Position numbers and translations under genes: made by a program | Assembly (NCBI RefSeq): GCF_030718995.1 | Contig: NZ_CP132204.1 | Coordinates: 682,001 to 746,000, forward strand | DNA length: 64,000 bases | Direction: 5' to 3' | DNA from: Arthrobacter oryzae | GTDB lineage: Bacteria > Actinomycetota > Actinomycetes > Actinomycetales > Micrococcaceae | Shown: piece after piece, positions 1-7,589 of the stretch | Layout of the letters: each line of letters starts with the position of its first letter | Numbering within the stretch: position 1 is the stretch's first letter | The notes under the pieces: generated by a model | Told to the model about the DNA's origin: nothing | What the model saw: only the letters and a program-made list of their open reading frames with translations | The model's database searches: none

Positions 1-183
1 ATCGCGGCTGTCCACGCATGTACGTCGCTCCGCAGCTCATGAAGGCCATCGTAAGGGGCGGCGTCGAAGTACTCGCTGGGGGCGTGCCTTGGCCCGCACC
101 ATGCCCGTCACAGCGCCCGGGCACAGCACCCGTCACAGCACCGGATTCAGCACCGCCTCTTGACAGCATGCCCCAAAATGGGA
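1..183. other. Left edge, no assignable gene
   Basis: No frame here has both a plausible start and a protein-like body. On the minus strand the frame reading leftwards from about 115 is open to the window edge and looks protein-like, but it has no start codon after its upstream stop, so I do not call it. A TTGACA hexamer at 160-165 is a plausible -35 box for paaI, with its -10 inside the operator at 184-205. Confidence 0.4.
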
Positions 184-205
184 TTACCTAATGAACATTC
201 GGTAA
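184..205. promoter_or_regulatory. Probable PaaR (TetR) operator, site 1
   Basis: Palindrome with arms TTACCTAATG and CATTCGGTAA separated by two bases; nine of ten positions pair. It lies 22 bp before the paaI start and just downstream of a TTGACA -35 box, a position suited to repression. Three further sites with the same 10-2-10 layout occur at 4001, 13189 and 26888. That the TetR protein at 4035 binds here is inferred. Confidence 0.65.
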
Positions 206-227
206 ATAAAGCTGGAGGCAATGACGC

Positions 228-746
228 ATGGCTGAAGCAACACTTTCCGGGGCCACCCACCCCATCCTTGAAAACGACTATGCCTCCGAATGGATGGGCA
301 TCGAGGTTGTTGCGCTGGACGACGGACATGCCACGATCCGCATGGCACTCCGGCAGGAAATGCTCAATGGATTCGGCATGGCGCACGGCGGAATGATCTT
401 CGCCTTCGGCGACACTGCCTTCGCGCTGGCCTGCAACCAGTCCACCCCTAGCCCTGCAGACGAAGGCAACATCACCGTGGCGTCCGGCGTCGATATCAAC
501 TTCCTCAAGCCGGCCTTCCGCGGCCAGGTCCTTACTGCCGTCGCCAACCGCCGCGCCGTTACCGGCCGCAGCGGCCTCTTCGACGTCCAGATCTTCGCCG
601 CCGATCCCGCCGCAGGCACTCCCGCTGCGGCACCCGCCGGCCCGGCCCCCGCCGCCACGGTCCCGGGCCAACTTCCCACCGACATGCCCCCGGGCGAGCT
701 CATCGCCGAGTTCCGCGGCCGCAGCCGCACCATCTCCAAGAAATAG
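228..746 (+). CDS. paaI: Hydroxyphenylacetyl-CoA thioesterase PaaI
   Basis: Hotdog-fold acyl-CoA thioesterase, 172 residues. The PaaI signature (asparagine, then AHGGMIFAFGDTAFA) is at residues 47-66; Asp62 corresponds to the catalytic aspartate of E. coli PaaI. In the family it hydrolyses dead-end phenylacetate-pathway CoA esters and frees CoA. GGAGG lies about 10 nt before the ATG. An Ala/Pro-rich stretch at roughly residues 127-152 interrupts the core before the last strand, making it longer than the usual ~140 residues. It is followed after 15 bp by paaK, so the two are probably co-transcribed from the promoter overlapping operator site 1. Confidence 0.9.
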   Translation: MAEATLSGATHPILENDYASEWMGIEVVALDDGHATIRMALRQEMLNGFGMAHGGMIFAFGDTAFALACNQSTPSPADEGNITVASGVDINFLKPAFRGQVLTAVANRRAVTGRSGLFDVQIFAADPAAGTPAAAPAGPAPAATVPGQLPTDMPPGELIAEFRGRSRTISKK

Positions 747-761
747 AAACAGGGACCCCAG

Positions 762-2096
762 ATGACCCTCCACGCCACTGAACCAGCAGCAGCCACCGAC
801 GCCGTGCTGGACCGCGAAGAAACCATATCCCGTGACGAGCTGGAAGCACTTCAGCTGAGCCGCCTCCAGCACACGGTTGCCTACGCCTACGACCGCGTGC
901 CGCTCTACAAGCGCAAGTTCGACGAAGCCGGCGTCCACCCCACGGACCTGCGCGAACTCGCGGACCTGGGCAAGTTCCCCTTCACCACCAAGGAAGACCT
1001 CCGGCTGGAGTACCCCTTCGGCATGTTCGCCGTGCCGCAGAACGAGGTGGCGCGCATCCACGCCAGCTCCGGCACCACCGGCCGCGCCACCGTAGTGGGC
1101 TACACCAAGAAGGACCTCGCCGACTGGGCCAAGCTCGTGGCACGGTCCCTCCGCGCCTCCGGAGTCCGTCCCGGCATGAAGGTCCACAACGCCTACGGTT
1201 ACGGCCTGTTCACCGGCGGCATGGGCGCCCACGCCGGCGCCGAGGCCCTGGGCTGCACCGTCATCCCCATTTCCGGCGGCCAGACCGAACGCCAGATTAC
1301 CCTCATCCAGGACTTCAAGCCCGACGCGATCTTGGCCACCCCCACCTACCTGCTGACCATCGCCGACGCGATGATGAAGCAGGGGATCGACCCGGCCTCC
1401 ACCTCGCTCAAGTACGCCGTGCTGGGTGCTGAGCCGTGGACCGAGGAAATGCGCCACGAGCTGGAAACCACCATGAACATCAAGGCCTGCGACATCTACG
1501 GCCTGTCCGAGGTCATGGGTCCGGGCGTGGCCGGCGAAGCCGTGGAAACCCAGGACGGCAGCCACATCTGGGAGGACCACTTCCGCCCGGAGATCATCGA
1601 CGCATTCGACCCCACGAAGGTCCTGGGCGACGGCGAACACGGCGAACTGGTGTTCACCTCGCTCACCAAGGAAGCGCTGCCCATCATCCGCTACCGCACC
1701 AAGGACCTCACCCGCCTGCTCCCCGGCACCGCCCGCCCCGCGCATCGCCGCATGGGCCGCATCACCGGCCGCAGCGACGACATGATCATCCTGCGCGGCG
1801 TGAACCTGTTCCCGTCGCAGATCGAGGAGATTGCCCTGCGCATCCCCGAGCTGAGCCCGCACTTCCAGCTGGAACTCACCCGGCCCGAAGGCCAGCGGAT
1901 GGACCAGCTGACGGTGAAGATCGAACGCCGGGAATCGGTCACTGTTGAAGGTGTCGCTTCGGCAGCAAAGGTCCTGCAGCAGCAGATCAAGATCCATGTC
2001 GGGTCCTCCTGCACCGTCAACGTCGTCGAGCCGGGCTCCCTGGAGCGCTCAAACGGCAAGCTCCGCCGGATCTACGACATGCGCCCCAAGGGGTAG
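762..2096 (+). CDS. paaK: Phenylacetate-CoA ligase
   Basis: AMP-forming ligase of 444 residues that activates phenylacetate to phenylacetyl-CoA, the entry step of aerobic phenylacetate breakdown. The adenylate-forming motif SSGTTG is at residues 102-107, a YGLSE-type motif near 246, and a GRSDDMIILRGVNLFPS block near 335, all typical of PaaK. The C-terminal lysine region (NGKLRRIYD) is present. It follows paaI closely and ends before a strong terminator hairpin at 2137-2168. The oxygenase genes paaABCDE that act on its product are not in this window. Confidence 0.95.
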   Translation: MTLHATEPAAATDAVLDREETISRDELEALQLSRLQHTVAYAYDRVPLYKRKFDEAGVHPTDLRELADLGKFPFTTKEDLRLEYPFGMFAVPQNEVARIHASSGTTGRATVVGYTKKDLADWAKLVARSLRASGVRPGMKVHNAYGYGLFTGGMGAHAGAEALGCTVIPISGGQTERQITLIQDFKPDAILATPTYLLTIADAMMKQGIDPASTSLKYAVLGAEPWTEEMRHELETTMNIKACDIYGLSEVMGPGVAGEAVETQDGSHIWEDHFRPEIIDAFDPTKVLGDGEHGELVFTSLTKEALPIIRYRTKDLTRLLPGTARPAHRRMGRITGRSDDMIILRGVNLFPSQIEEIALRIPELSPHFQLELTRPEGQRMDQLTVKIERRESVTVEGVASAAKVLQQQIKIHVGSSCTVNVVEPGSLERSNGKLRRIYDMRPKG

Positions 2097-2136
2097 CGCG
2101 AACGGACAGTTGCGGCCCCACGCGGCAACAGCCAGA

Positions 2137-2168
2137 AGGGTCCGGGGTTTGAACCCCGGGCCCTTTTT
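2137..2168 (+). terminator. Rho-independent terminator after paaI-paaK
   Basis: A GC-rich hairpin (GGGTCCGGGGTT pairing with AACCCCGGGCCC apart from one G-T position) is followed by five thymines at 2164-2168. It lies 40 bp after the paaK stop. Confidence 0.8.
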
Positions 2169-2254
2169 GGCGTGCCCGCCGTCTTGCCCGACCGTCCCCC
2201 GGCTTCCCCATCGGCCGCCACCCCTGCCCCTCACCCCTCCACTTTTGCCTCGTG

Positions 2255-2285
2255 TTGCCATAATTTAGGCAATCGGTTGCCAAAT
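2255..2285. promoter_or_regulatory. Possible operator before the MHS transporter
   Basis: Three alternating half-sites, TTGCC (2255-2259), GGCAA (2268-2272) and TTGCC (2277-2281); the latter two lie in a wider inverted repeat, ATTTAGGCAA - TCGG - TTGCCAAAT. It sits 72 bp before the start at 2357 and does not resemble the four TetR-type sites, so a different regulator is likely. Function is inferred. Confidence 0.4.
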
Positions 2286-2356
2286 ACTTCCACAGCACCT
2301 AGTCTGGGAACCGCGTCCACGCAGTGGTGGGCGCTTTCTCATGAACAGGATCAGCA

Positions 2357-3709
2357 ATGACGCATACTCCCTCGACTACGGGAACCAAGCCACACGGCGC
2401 GCTCCACCCGGCCGCCGTCAACAAAACCGAGCTTCGCCGCGCCGGCTGGGCAGGGTTCATCGGAACCGTCCTGGAAAACTACGACATGGTGGTCTACGGC
2501 GTTGGCACGGCCATCATCTTCAACACCCTGTTCTTCCCCAACGTCTCCCCCGCGGTCGGCTTCATCGCCAGCTTCGGCGCCTACGCCGTCGGCTTCGTGG
2601 CCCGGCCCATGGGCGGACTGTTCTTCTCCCGCTACGGCGACAAGATCGGCCGGAAGTTCGTACTCGTGGCCACGCTGGCCCTGATGGGCACGGCCACTTT
2701 TGCCATGGGCCTGCTGCCCACCTACGAATCCGTGGGCATCCTGGCCCCGATCCTCCTGACCGTGCTGCGGTTCATCCAGGGCTTCGGTGCCGGCGCGGAA
2801 ATGGCCAGCGCCGTGGTGCTGCTCGCCGAATTCGCCCCCAAGGGCAGGCGCGGCGCCATGACCTCGCTGGTGTGGGCCGGTGCCGCCGTCGGCTCCGTCT
2901 TCGGCTCCGGCGCCTGGATCCTGGTGCAGCTGCTGCCGCGCGAAGACCTCGAGTCCTGGGGCTGGCGCCTGGTGTTCCTTTCCAGCGCCCTCGTCACCGT
3001 GGCCGCGTACCTGATCCGCCGCAACATGAAGGAATCGCCGGTGTTCGCCGAGCTCAAGAAGGAGCACGTCGAGGCAGCCTCACCGGTCGCGGAAGTGCTC
3101 AAGAAGGGCCGCCGCCCGCTCCGCCAGGTGTTCCTCATCAACATGGGCACGCACGCCCACTCCTACATCTACCAGGCCTTCCTGGGCACGTTCCTGATCT
3201 CCGTGGTCAACATCGACAAGGCACTCATCCCGCAGATGCTGGCCATGGGCGGCCTCTTCGCCATTCCCGCCGCACTGGTGGCCGGCCGCGCCACCGACCG
3301 CTGGGGCCGCAAGCCCGTGAACGTGTTCATTCTTGCCTTCCTCTTCCTGTTCTCCTTCCCGGCGTTCTGGCTCAGCAGCACGGGCAACGTCTGGCTGATT
3401 GCCCTCGTCTACGCCGTGGGCTTCACCTTTGCCGTGGAGGGCGGCATCGCTGCGCAGTCGGCCATGTACGCCGAGCTGTTCGGTTCCAAGTTCCGGTACG
3501 CCGGCGTGGCCATTGCCCGCGAGTTCTCGGCGATCTTCGGCGGCGGCATCGCGCCCATCATCTGCTCGGCCCTGCTCGCCTGGGCCACGGGCTCCTACTG
3601 GCCCATCGCCGCCTACATGATGGTTATCGTGGGCATCTCGCTGGTCCAAGCCATCAAGGCACCGGAGACCAGGGACCGCGACCTCACGCTGGAAGAGAAC
3701 GCCAGCTAA
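2357..3709 (+). CDS. MHS-family MFS transporter
   Basis: Twelve-helix major facilitator of 450 residues, metabolite:H+ symporter type. The loop motif between helices 2 and 3 reads GDKIGRK, with a matching DRWGRKP in the second half. Family members import small carboxylates and zwitterions such as shikimate, proline, betaine or 2-oxoglutarate. Its place between paaK and the TetR gene suggests uptake of phenylacetate or a related aromatic acid, but the sequence does not prove the substrate. AGGA precedes the ATG by 8 nt. An overlapping ATG at 2341 belongs to another frame. A strong terminator follows. Confidence 0.88.
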   Translation: MTHTPSTTGTKPHGALHPAAVNKTELRRAGWAGFIGTVLENYDMVVYGVGTAIIFNTLFFPNVSPAVGFIASFGAYAVGFVARPMGGLFFSRYGDKIGRKFVLVATLALMGTATFAMGLLPTYESVGILAPILLTVLRFIQGFGAGAEMASAVVLLAEFAPKGRRGAMTSLVWAGAAVGSVFGSGAWILVQLLPREDLESWGWRLVFLSSALVTVAAYLIRRNMKESPVFAELKKEHVEAASPVAEVLKKGRRPLRQVFLINMGTHAHSYIYQAFLGTFLISVVNIDKALIPQMLAMGGLFAIPAALVAGRATDRWGRKPVNVFILAFLFLFSFPAFWLSSTGNVWLIALVYAVGFTFAVEGGIAAQSAMYAELFGSKFRYAGVAIAREFSAIFGGGIAPIICSALLAWATGSYWPIAAYMMVIVGISLVQAIKAPETRDRDLTLEENAS

Positions 3710-3741
3710 GGCGTCGCCTTGGGACTTGGTCCCGGACGTAG

Positions 3742-3780
3742 GGATGGTCCCCGGCTGCTGCGGCCGGGGACCATCCTTTT
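3742..3780 (+). terminator. Terminator after the MHS transporter gene
   Basis: Perfect 14-bp stem (GGATGGTCCCCGGC with GCCGGGGACCATCC, 7-nt loop) followed by four thymines. It ends 71 bp after the transporter stop. Confidence 0.85.
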
Positions 3781-4000
3781 ACGGGAGGCATTCAGTGCAC
3801 TGCTGCCAATGCGCGACAGCGCTGTGACGTGCCGATGGCTAACCGCCAGCCGGGCAGCCCAATGTGCCTGATCCCGTCCCGGTCTTTGAAGCTGTTTCAG
3901 CAGGTGTACCGGCCCCCGCACCGATGGTTCCTACTACTAGCTGTTCTAGCACCGGGGCCACAGGCAGGCAAGGATTTTCAGGTATATGACCCGGTTGCAT

Positions 4001-4022
4001 CAATTGACCGAACGTTCATGAG
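4001..4022. promoter_or_regulatory. Probable PaaR operator, site 2 (autoregulatory)
   Basis: Same 10-2-10 frame as site 1; the outer arms are degenerate but the core GACCG - AA - CGTTC is kept. It lies 13 bp before the tetR start and next to a -10-like GAAAAT at 4022-4027, seven bases before the ATG. This fits autoregulation of a leaderless transcript. The 220 bp upstream (3781-4000) shows no gene. Confidence 0.55.
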
Positions 4023-4034
4023 AAAATAGCCGGT

Positions 4035-4640
4035 ATGTCCACCACTGATGCACCCACCAAGCGCGGCCGCCCCGGATACGACCAGCAGTCGGTGCTGCAG
4101 ATCGCCGTCGAGGTTTTCAACCGCCACGGCTACGACGCCACGTCCATGGGCATCCTCGCCGAAAACCTCGGCATTTCCAAGTCGGCCATCTACCACCACG
4201 TGCCGTCCAAGGGCGACCTCCTCAAGCTCGCACTGGAAGAGGCGCTGGGCGGACTGGAAGCCATCCTCGAGCAGCCGCAGGCCCAGTCCGGAACGGCCGA
4301 GGCCCGGCTCGAGTTCGTACTCCGCGAAACCATCTCCGTGCTGGTGGAACGGCTCCCCTTCGTCACCCTGCTGCTGCGCCTGCGCGGCAACACGGAGATC
4401 GAGCGCGACGCCATGGAACGCCGGCGCACCTTCGACCACAAGGTGGCGGCCCTGATCTCCGCCGCCCGCGATGAGGGCTCCCTCCGCGAGGACATCGATC
4501 CCCGCACGGTCACCCGCCTCCTGTTCGGCACCATCAACTCAATCGTCGAATGGTACAAGCCGGGCGGTTCACTGTCGCCGGAAAAGCTGGCTGACGACGT
4601 CATCACAATGGCTTTCAAGGGACTCAACGCGGCACGCTAG
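4035..4640 (+). CDS. paaR: TetR-family regulator, probable PaaR
   Basis: TetR-family repressor of 201 residues. The N-terminal helix-turn-helix (SMGILAENLGISKSAIYHH) spans about residues 37-55; the rest is the all-helical ligand-binding part. It lies beside paaI-paaK and the transporter, and a palindrome matching those before other phenylacetate genes overlaps its own promoter. I infer it is the phenylacetyl-CoA-responsive repressor of the paa regulon; the symbol rests on context, and regulation of fatty acid degradation is the main alternative. A 7-bp GC inverted repeat at 4658-4673 may end its transcript. Confidence 0.8.
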   Translation: MSTTDAPTKRGRPGYDQQSVLQIAVEVFNRHGYDATSMGILAENLGISKSAIYHHVPSKGDLLKLALEEALGGLEAILEQPQAQSGTAEARLEFVLRETISVLVERLPFVTLLLRLRGNTEIERDAMERRRTFDHKVAALISAARDEGSLREDIDPRTVTRLLFGTINSIVEWYKPGGSLSPEKLADDVITMAFKGLNAAR

Positions 4641-4719
4641 TCCTGTTCTCCCTCACCGCGGCCGGACGGCCGCCGCGGCAGTCATTGACGGCCGGATTAG
4701 CGGCGCCCACCCTGTAGTC

Positions 4720-5565
4720 ATGGCCACGAAGTTATCCGAAGTCCTCTTCGGCACATTCCCCGATTTGCGGTACCAGCCCACCCCCAAAAGGGTGCGGGCC
4801 ATGCTCGGCGGGAACGCCGTCGTCGACACCCTGTACGCCCTCCTGGTGTGGGAACCCAAGCGCATCACCCCCGTTTACGCCGTCCCCGAAGTGGACCTTC
4901 AAGCCGAACTGCAGCCGCCCGGGCAGCAGGCCGGCAACATCCCCGAATACGGGTTCAAACTCATGCTGGACGCGCCGCCGTCGCTGGATCCGCGCACCGG
5001 CTTTGGCCGGCACACGGCGGAAGGCGAGGAGTTGGACGTCGTGACCTCCGACGCCAGGCTGCCGCGCGCGGCCTTCCGGCCGGCTGACCCCGACCTCGCC
5101 GGACACGTGGTGCTGGATTTCAACGCCTTCGACTGGCTAGAGGACGACGAGGAGATCATCGGGCACCCCCGCGACCCCTTCCACCGCGTGGACATCCGTG
5201 CGTCGTCACTCACCGTGGAGGTAAGGGTCGACGACGTCACCCTGGCCACCACGAACGGCGCGCAGCTGCTGTACGAAACCATGCTGCCGGTGCGCTACTA
5301 CCTCCCGCCGCTGAACGTGCGGCTGGACCTCATGGACGCCGGCGACAAGAAGACGGTGTGCCCGTACAAGGGGACGGCGAGCTACCTGACCTACCCGCCC
5401 GCCGAGAACGGGCGCAACATCGCGTGGATGTACGACCAGCGTTTCCGTGACGCCGCCCAGATCCACGGGCTGGTGTGCTTCTTCAACGAACGCGTGGACA
5501 TCACGGTGGACGGGGTCAGGCAGGAACGGCCGGTCACGCCGTGGTCAACACCGGCGTCGCACTGA
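4720..5565 (+). CDS. DUF427 domain protein
   Basis: Protein of 281 residues. The C-terminal third (RLDLMDAGDKKTVCPYKGTA, then YPPAENGRNIAWMYD and FFNERVDITVDG) is a classic DUF427 module; the N-terminal part looks like a diverged relative of the same fold with an RVRAMLGGN-type segment. Biochemical function is unknown. I start at ATG 4720 because the protein-like sequence begins there and a CANNNT hexamer lies six bases before it, as in other leaderless starts here. The open frame extends upstream over the tetR end without a plausible coding signal. Confidence 0.8.
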   Translation: MATKLSEVLFGTFPDLRYQPTPKRVRAMLGGNAVVDTLYALLVWEPKRITPVYAVPEVDLQAELQPPGQQAGNIPEYGFKLMLDAPPSLDPRTGFGRHTAEGEELDVVTSDARLPRAAFRPADPDLAGHVVLDFNAFDWLEDDEEIIGHPRDPFHRVDIRASSLTVEVRVDDVTLATTNGAQLLYETMLPVRYYLPPLNVRLDLMDAGDKKTVCPYKGTASYLTYPPAENGRNIAWMYDQRFRDAAQIHGLVCFFNERVDITVDGVRQERPVTPWSTPASH

Positions 5566-5628
5566 CGGGGTGTTGCTGACGGGGTGCTGCCGACACGGGT
5601 GGGCCTGGCTGGGTTATGGCAAAGATAA

Positions 5629-5652
5629 GGCGTCCCGCTGAGCCGGGACGCC
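5629..5652 (-). terminator. Terminator hairpin for the VOC gene
   Basis: Perfect 9-bp stem GGCGTCCCG / CGGGACGCC with a 6-nt loop. On the minus strand it is followed by TTATCTTT, so it probably ends the gene at 5658-6065. Confidence 0.65.
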
Positions 5653-5657
5653 AGTCT

Positions 5658-6065
5658 CTAGAGCTGGTAATCCGCTACCGTGCTGATGTTCTCGTGCACG
5701 CAAAGAATGTTGTGCTCGGAGTCCATGAACCAGGCGCACTTCTCGGAATCGGTTGTACAAATGTGGTTCTCAGTCTTGAGATCGGGGAGATCGTAGTCCT
5801 GGAACGTGACGCCCTTGGCTTCCATCTCATGGACGGTGCGTTCGATCTCGCTGACTTCGAAACTCAAGGCGGTGTGCTCTGAATGCTTACCGTCCTTGAC
5901 CGGCATCAACTGCAGCATGGGGCCGCCTTCTGAGCCGAACAATTCGCTTCCGTCATCTGCCACGCCACGGTGCGGGAGTCCAAGGGTGTCCTCATAGAAA
6001 TGCCGGGCACGCTCTGCATCATCGACTGGCAGGACTGTTGTGGCTTTACTGAGTACTAGGGTCAT
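5658..6065 (-). CDS. VOC-superfamily (glyoxalase/bleomycin-resistance) protein
   Basis: Single vicinal-oxygen-chelate domain pair, 135 residues. It begins TTVLPVDDAERARHFYEDTLGL, the typical first strand and helix of the fold, and contains the two beta-alpha-beta-beta-beta modules. The substrate cannot be told; such proteins include lyases, dioxygenases and drug-binding proteins. A clear GGAGG lies about 8 nt before the ATG. Its upstream region holds a 32-bp tandem repeat array. Confidence 0.8.
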   Translation of the reverse strand: MTLVLSKATTVLPVDDAERARHFYEDTLGLPHRGVADDGSELFGSEGGPMLQLMPVKDGKHSEHTALSFEVSEIERTVHEMEAKGVTFQDYDLPDLKTENHICTTDSEKCAWFMDSEHNILCVHENISTVADYQL

Positions 6066-6121
6066 TTCGCCACCTCCTACGTTGAAAATTTTACGCCCGA
6101 GCGGTGCAGAAAGATCTGGCC

Positions 6122-6268
6122 GGACGCTCTCTCACTTCCCGCCGCCTCTCCCCGGACGCTCTCTCACTTCCCGCCGCCTCCCCCCGGACGCCCTCTCACT
6201 CCCTGCCGCCTCCCCCCGGACGCCCTCTCACTTCCCGCCGCTTCCCCCGGACGCTCCCTCACACCCCG
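6122..6268. repeat. 32-bp tandem repeat array
   Basis: Four full units and one partial (starts at 6122, 6154, 6186, 6218, 6249), each beginning GGACGCTCTCTCACTTCC or a close variant and ending in a C-rich run; units 1-3 are 32 bp, unit 4 is 31 bp. The same core GACGCTCTCTCAC recurs at 10892-11020. It lies between divergent genes and ends 13 bp before the Zur-type palindrome. There are no unique spacers, so it is not CRISPR. Confidence 0.85.
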
Positions 6269-6275
6269 CATCAAG

Positions 6276-6303
6276 TTGTAAATGAGAATGATTCTCATAT
6301 AGT
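6276..6303 (+). promoter_or_regulatory. Promoter with embedded Zur box
   Basis: A perfect 8-1-8 palindrome, ATGAGAAT - G - ATTCTCAT, occupies 6282-6298. It almost exactly fills the gap between TTGTAA (-35, 6276-6281) and TATAGT (-10, 6298-6303). Zur boxes of actinobacteria have this kind of AATGATT core. Bound repressor would block polymerase, so the downstream genes should switch on when zinc is scarce. The ATG follows the -10 by only 8 nt, implying a leaderless mRNA. Confidence 0.8.
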
Positions 6304-6311
6304 CTTACGGC

Positions 6312-7442
6312 ATGAATGTGACAGTCGTAAGTTCCCTGGACGCTTTCTGCCGGCAGCAGGCGTGCGCGGCGCTGGCCGCGGATTCGCCCGGCGCCCTGGT
6401 TGTTTTCCATGACCTGCTTGAAGACGGGCTGGTGATCCGGCGTGTCTTCCGGGAGGGCCGGCGCCTCGAGCGTGAAGAGTCGCTGCTGGAGCACGGCTGC
6501 CTCAGCTGTACCGTGCGTTTGGACGTCGTGCCCACAGTGGGCAGGCTGCTGGAACAGGGTTCGCACATCATTCTGGGCCTGCCGCCCGCTGTGGCCTCAG
6601 TGGCGGCCGTGCACGCACTGCTGAAGGGTCTCGGGGCCTCCATCACGATTGATTCGGCCGTGCTTGCCTGCGCTCCCGGTGCGATTGAGGACCAGATCTG
6701 GGACCACCACACCCTGTTCGAGTCCGGTTTCACTCCCGTTCCCGACGATGACCGGACCCCGGGGGAATTCCTCATCGGGGAACTCGCGTTCAGCGACACA
6801 GTCCTGCTGGCCGATCCCGCCCTGGTGCCTGTCGATCCGGCGATCCGGGACCGCGGGGTCCAGCTCGTCAAAGAGCTGGCCCCGCATGCGAAGGTCACCG
6901 CTGACGACGGCGGCATCCGGCCGGGACGCCACAACCTGGCGGAGGCAACGGCCCGGACCGTCCCCGGCTCGGTTCGGATCCCGGCAGAGTCCTGCCCACC
7001 TTTCAGTACCGTGGTGCAGCGGATACGGCGGCCCCTTCATCCGGAGCGCTTCCGGCATGCCCTGGCGGCCCTGGCGGAGGGATGCTGCTGGCTGCGCGGG
7101 CGGCTCTGGGTGGCGTCCGCCCCCGGGTGCCGGATCGCCATCCAGGGCGTCGGGCCGCGTGTGTGGCTGGAAAACACCGGACCCTGGCAGGCCGACGCCG
7201 CATCCCGCCCGTTCATGTCAGCCGGAGCCGGTCCCGACCCCGTGCTGGACTGGCATCCCGAATTCGGTGATCGCGGGACCGTCCTGGCCGTCACGGGCGA
7301 CGACGTCGACGCCGCAGAAATCGCAGCACTGCTTGCGGCCTGCGAGCTGTCTGCCGCGGAGATGGCATCCGCCGCCGCCTCATTTCCTGACCCATTTGCT
7401 TTGAACCAACCATCGGAAACACCACAAAGGAGCACATCATGA
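6312..7442 (+). CDS. CobW/COG0523-like protein lacking the P-loop
   Basis: 376 residues related to the COG0523 metallochaperone GTPases. The metal-binding motif region reads HGCLSCTVR at residues 61-69, keeping two of the three cysteines of the canonical GCxCC motif, and a CobW C-terminal domain (RPLHPERF to VWLENTGPW) spans about 235-300. The N-terminus has no GxxGxGK(S/T) Walker A, so GTP hydrolysis is doubtful. A Zur box in the promoter and overlap (ATGA) with a zinc-free L36 gene place it in zinc-starvation adaptation. No Shine-Dalgarno is visible; the transcript appears leaderless. Similar degenerate CobW proteins are known beside zinc-free ribosomal genes in actinobacteria. Confidence 0.8.
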   Translation: MNVTVVSSLDAFCRQQACAALAADSPGALVVFHDLLEDGLVIRRVFREGRRLEREESLLEHGCLSCTVRLDVVPTVGRLLEQGSHIILGLPPAVASVAAVHALLKGLGASITIDSAVLACAPGAIEDQIWDHHTLFESGFTPVPDDDRTPGEFLIGELAFSDTVLLADPALVPVDPAIRDRGVQLVKELAPHAKVTADDGGIRPGRHNLAEATARTVPGSVRIPAESCPPFSTVVQRIRRPLHPERFRHALAALAEGCCWLRGRLWVASAPGCRIAIQGVGPRVWLENTGPWQADAASRPFMSAGAGPDPVLDWHPEFGDRGTVLAVTGDDVDAAEIAALLAACELSAAEMASAAASFPDPFALNQPSETPQRSTS

Positions 7443-7561
7443 AAGTACGGAACTCATTGCGCGCGCTGAAGAAGATTCCGGGCGCCCAGATTGTCCGCCG
7501 CCGGGGCCGCACCTTCGTCATCAATAAGAAGAACCCCCGCATGAAGGCCCGCCAGGGCTGA
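7439..7561 (+). CDS. rpmJ: Ribosomal protein L36, cysteine-free paralogue
   Basis: Forty residues, [20 protein letters not shown] and on to NPRMKARQG. It has the L36 framework (KVR-S, RRxGR, NP--K-RQG) but none of the zinc-ribbon cysteines, so it is the C-minus form that replaces zinc-bound L36 when zinc is limiting. Its ATG overlaps the stop of the CobW-like gene (ATGA), which implies translational coupling and shared Zur control. The expected zinc-binding L36 gene is not in this window. Confidence 0.92.
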   Translation: MKVRNSLRALKKIPGAQIVRRRGRTFVINKKNPRMKARQG

Positions 7562-7589
7562 CCAGGGGCTCAGCCGCAAGCGCCGGGAT

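Noticed and set aside
1..115. Protein-like minus-strand frame running off the left edge
   Set aside because: It has no start codon after its upstream stop and is under 40 codons; it may be a remnant or chance.
147..1997. Long minus-strand open frame opposite paaI-paaK (616 codons)
   Set aside because: It mirrors GC-rich third positions of paaK; the product is Gly/Val/Ala-rich with no domain logic, while the plus strand encodes recognisable enzymes.
6122..6268. CRISPR-like array
   Set aside because: The units are contiguous tandem repeats with no unique spacers, and no cas genes are near.
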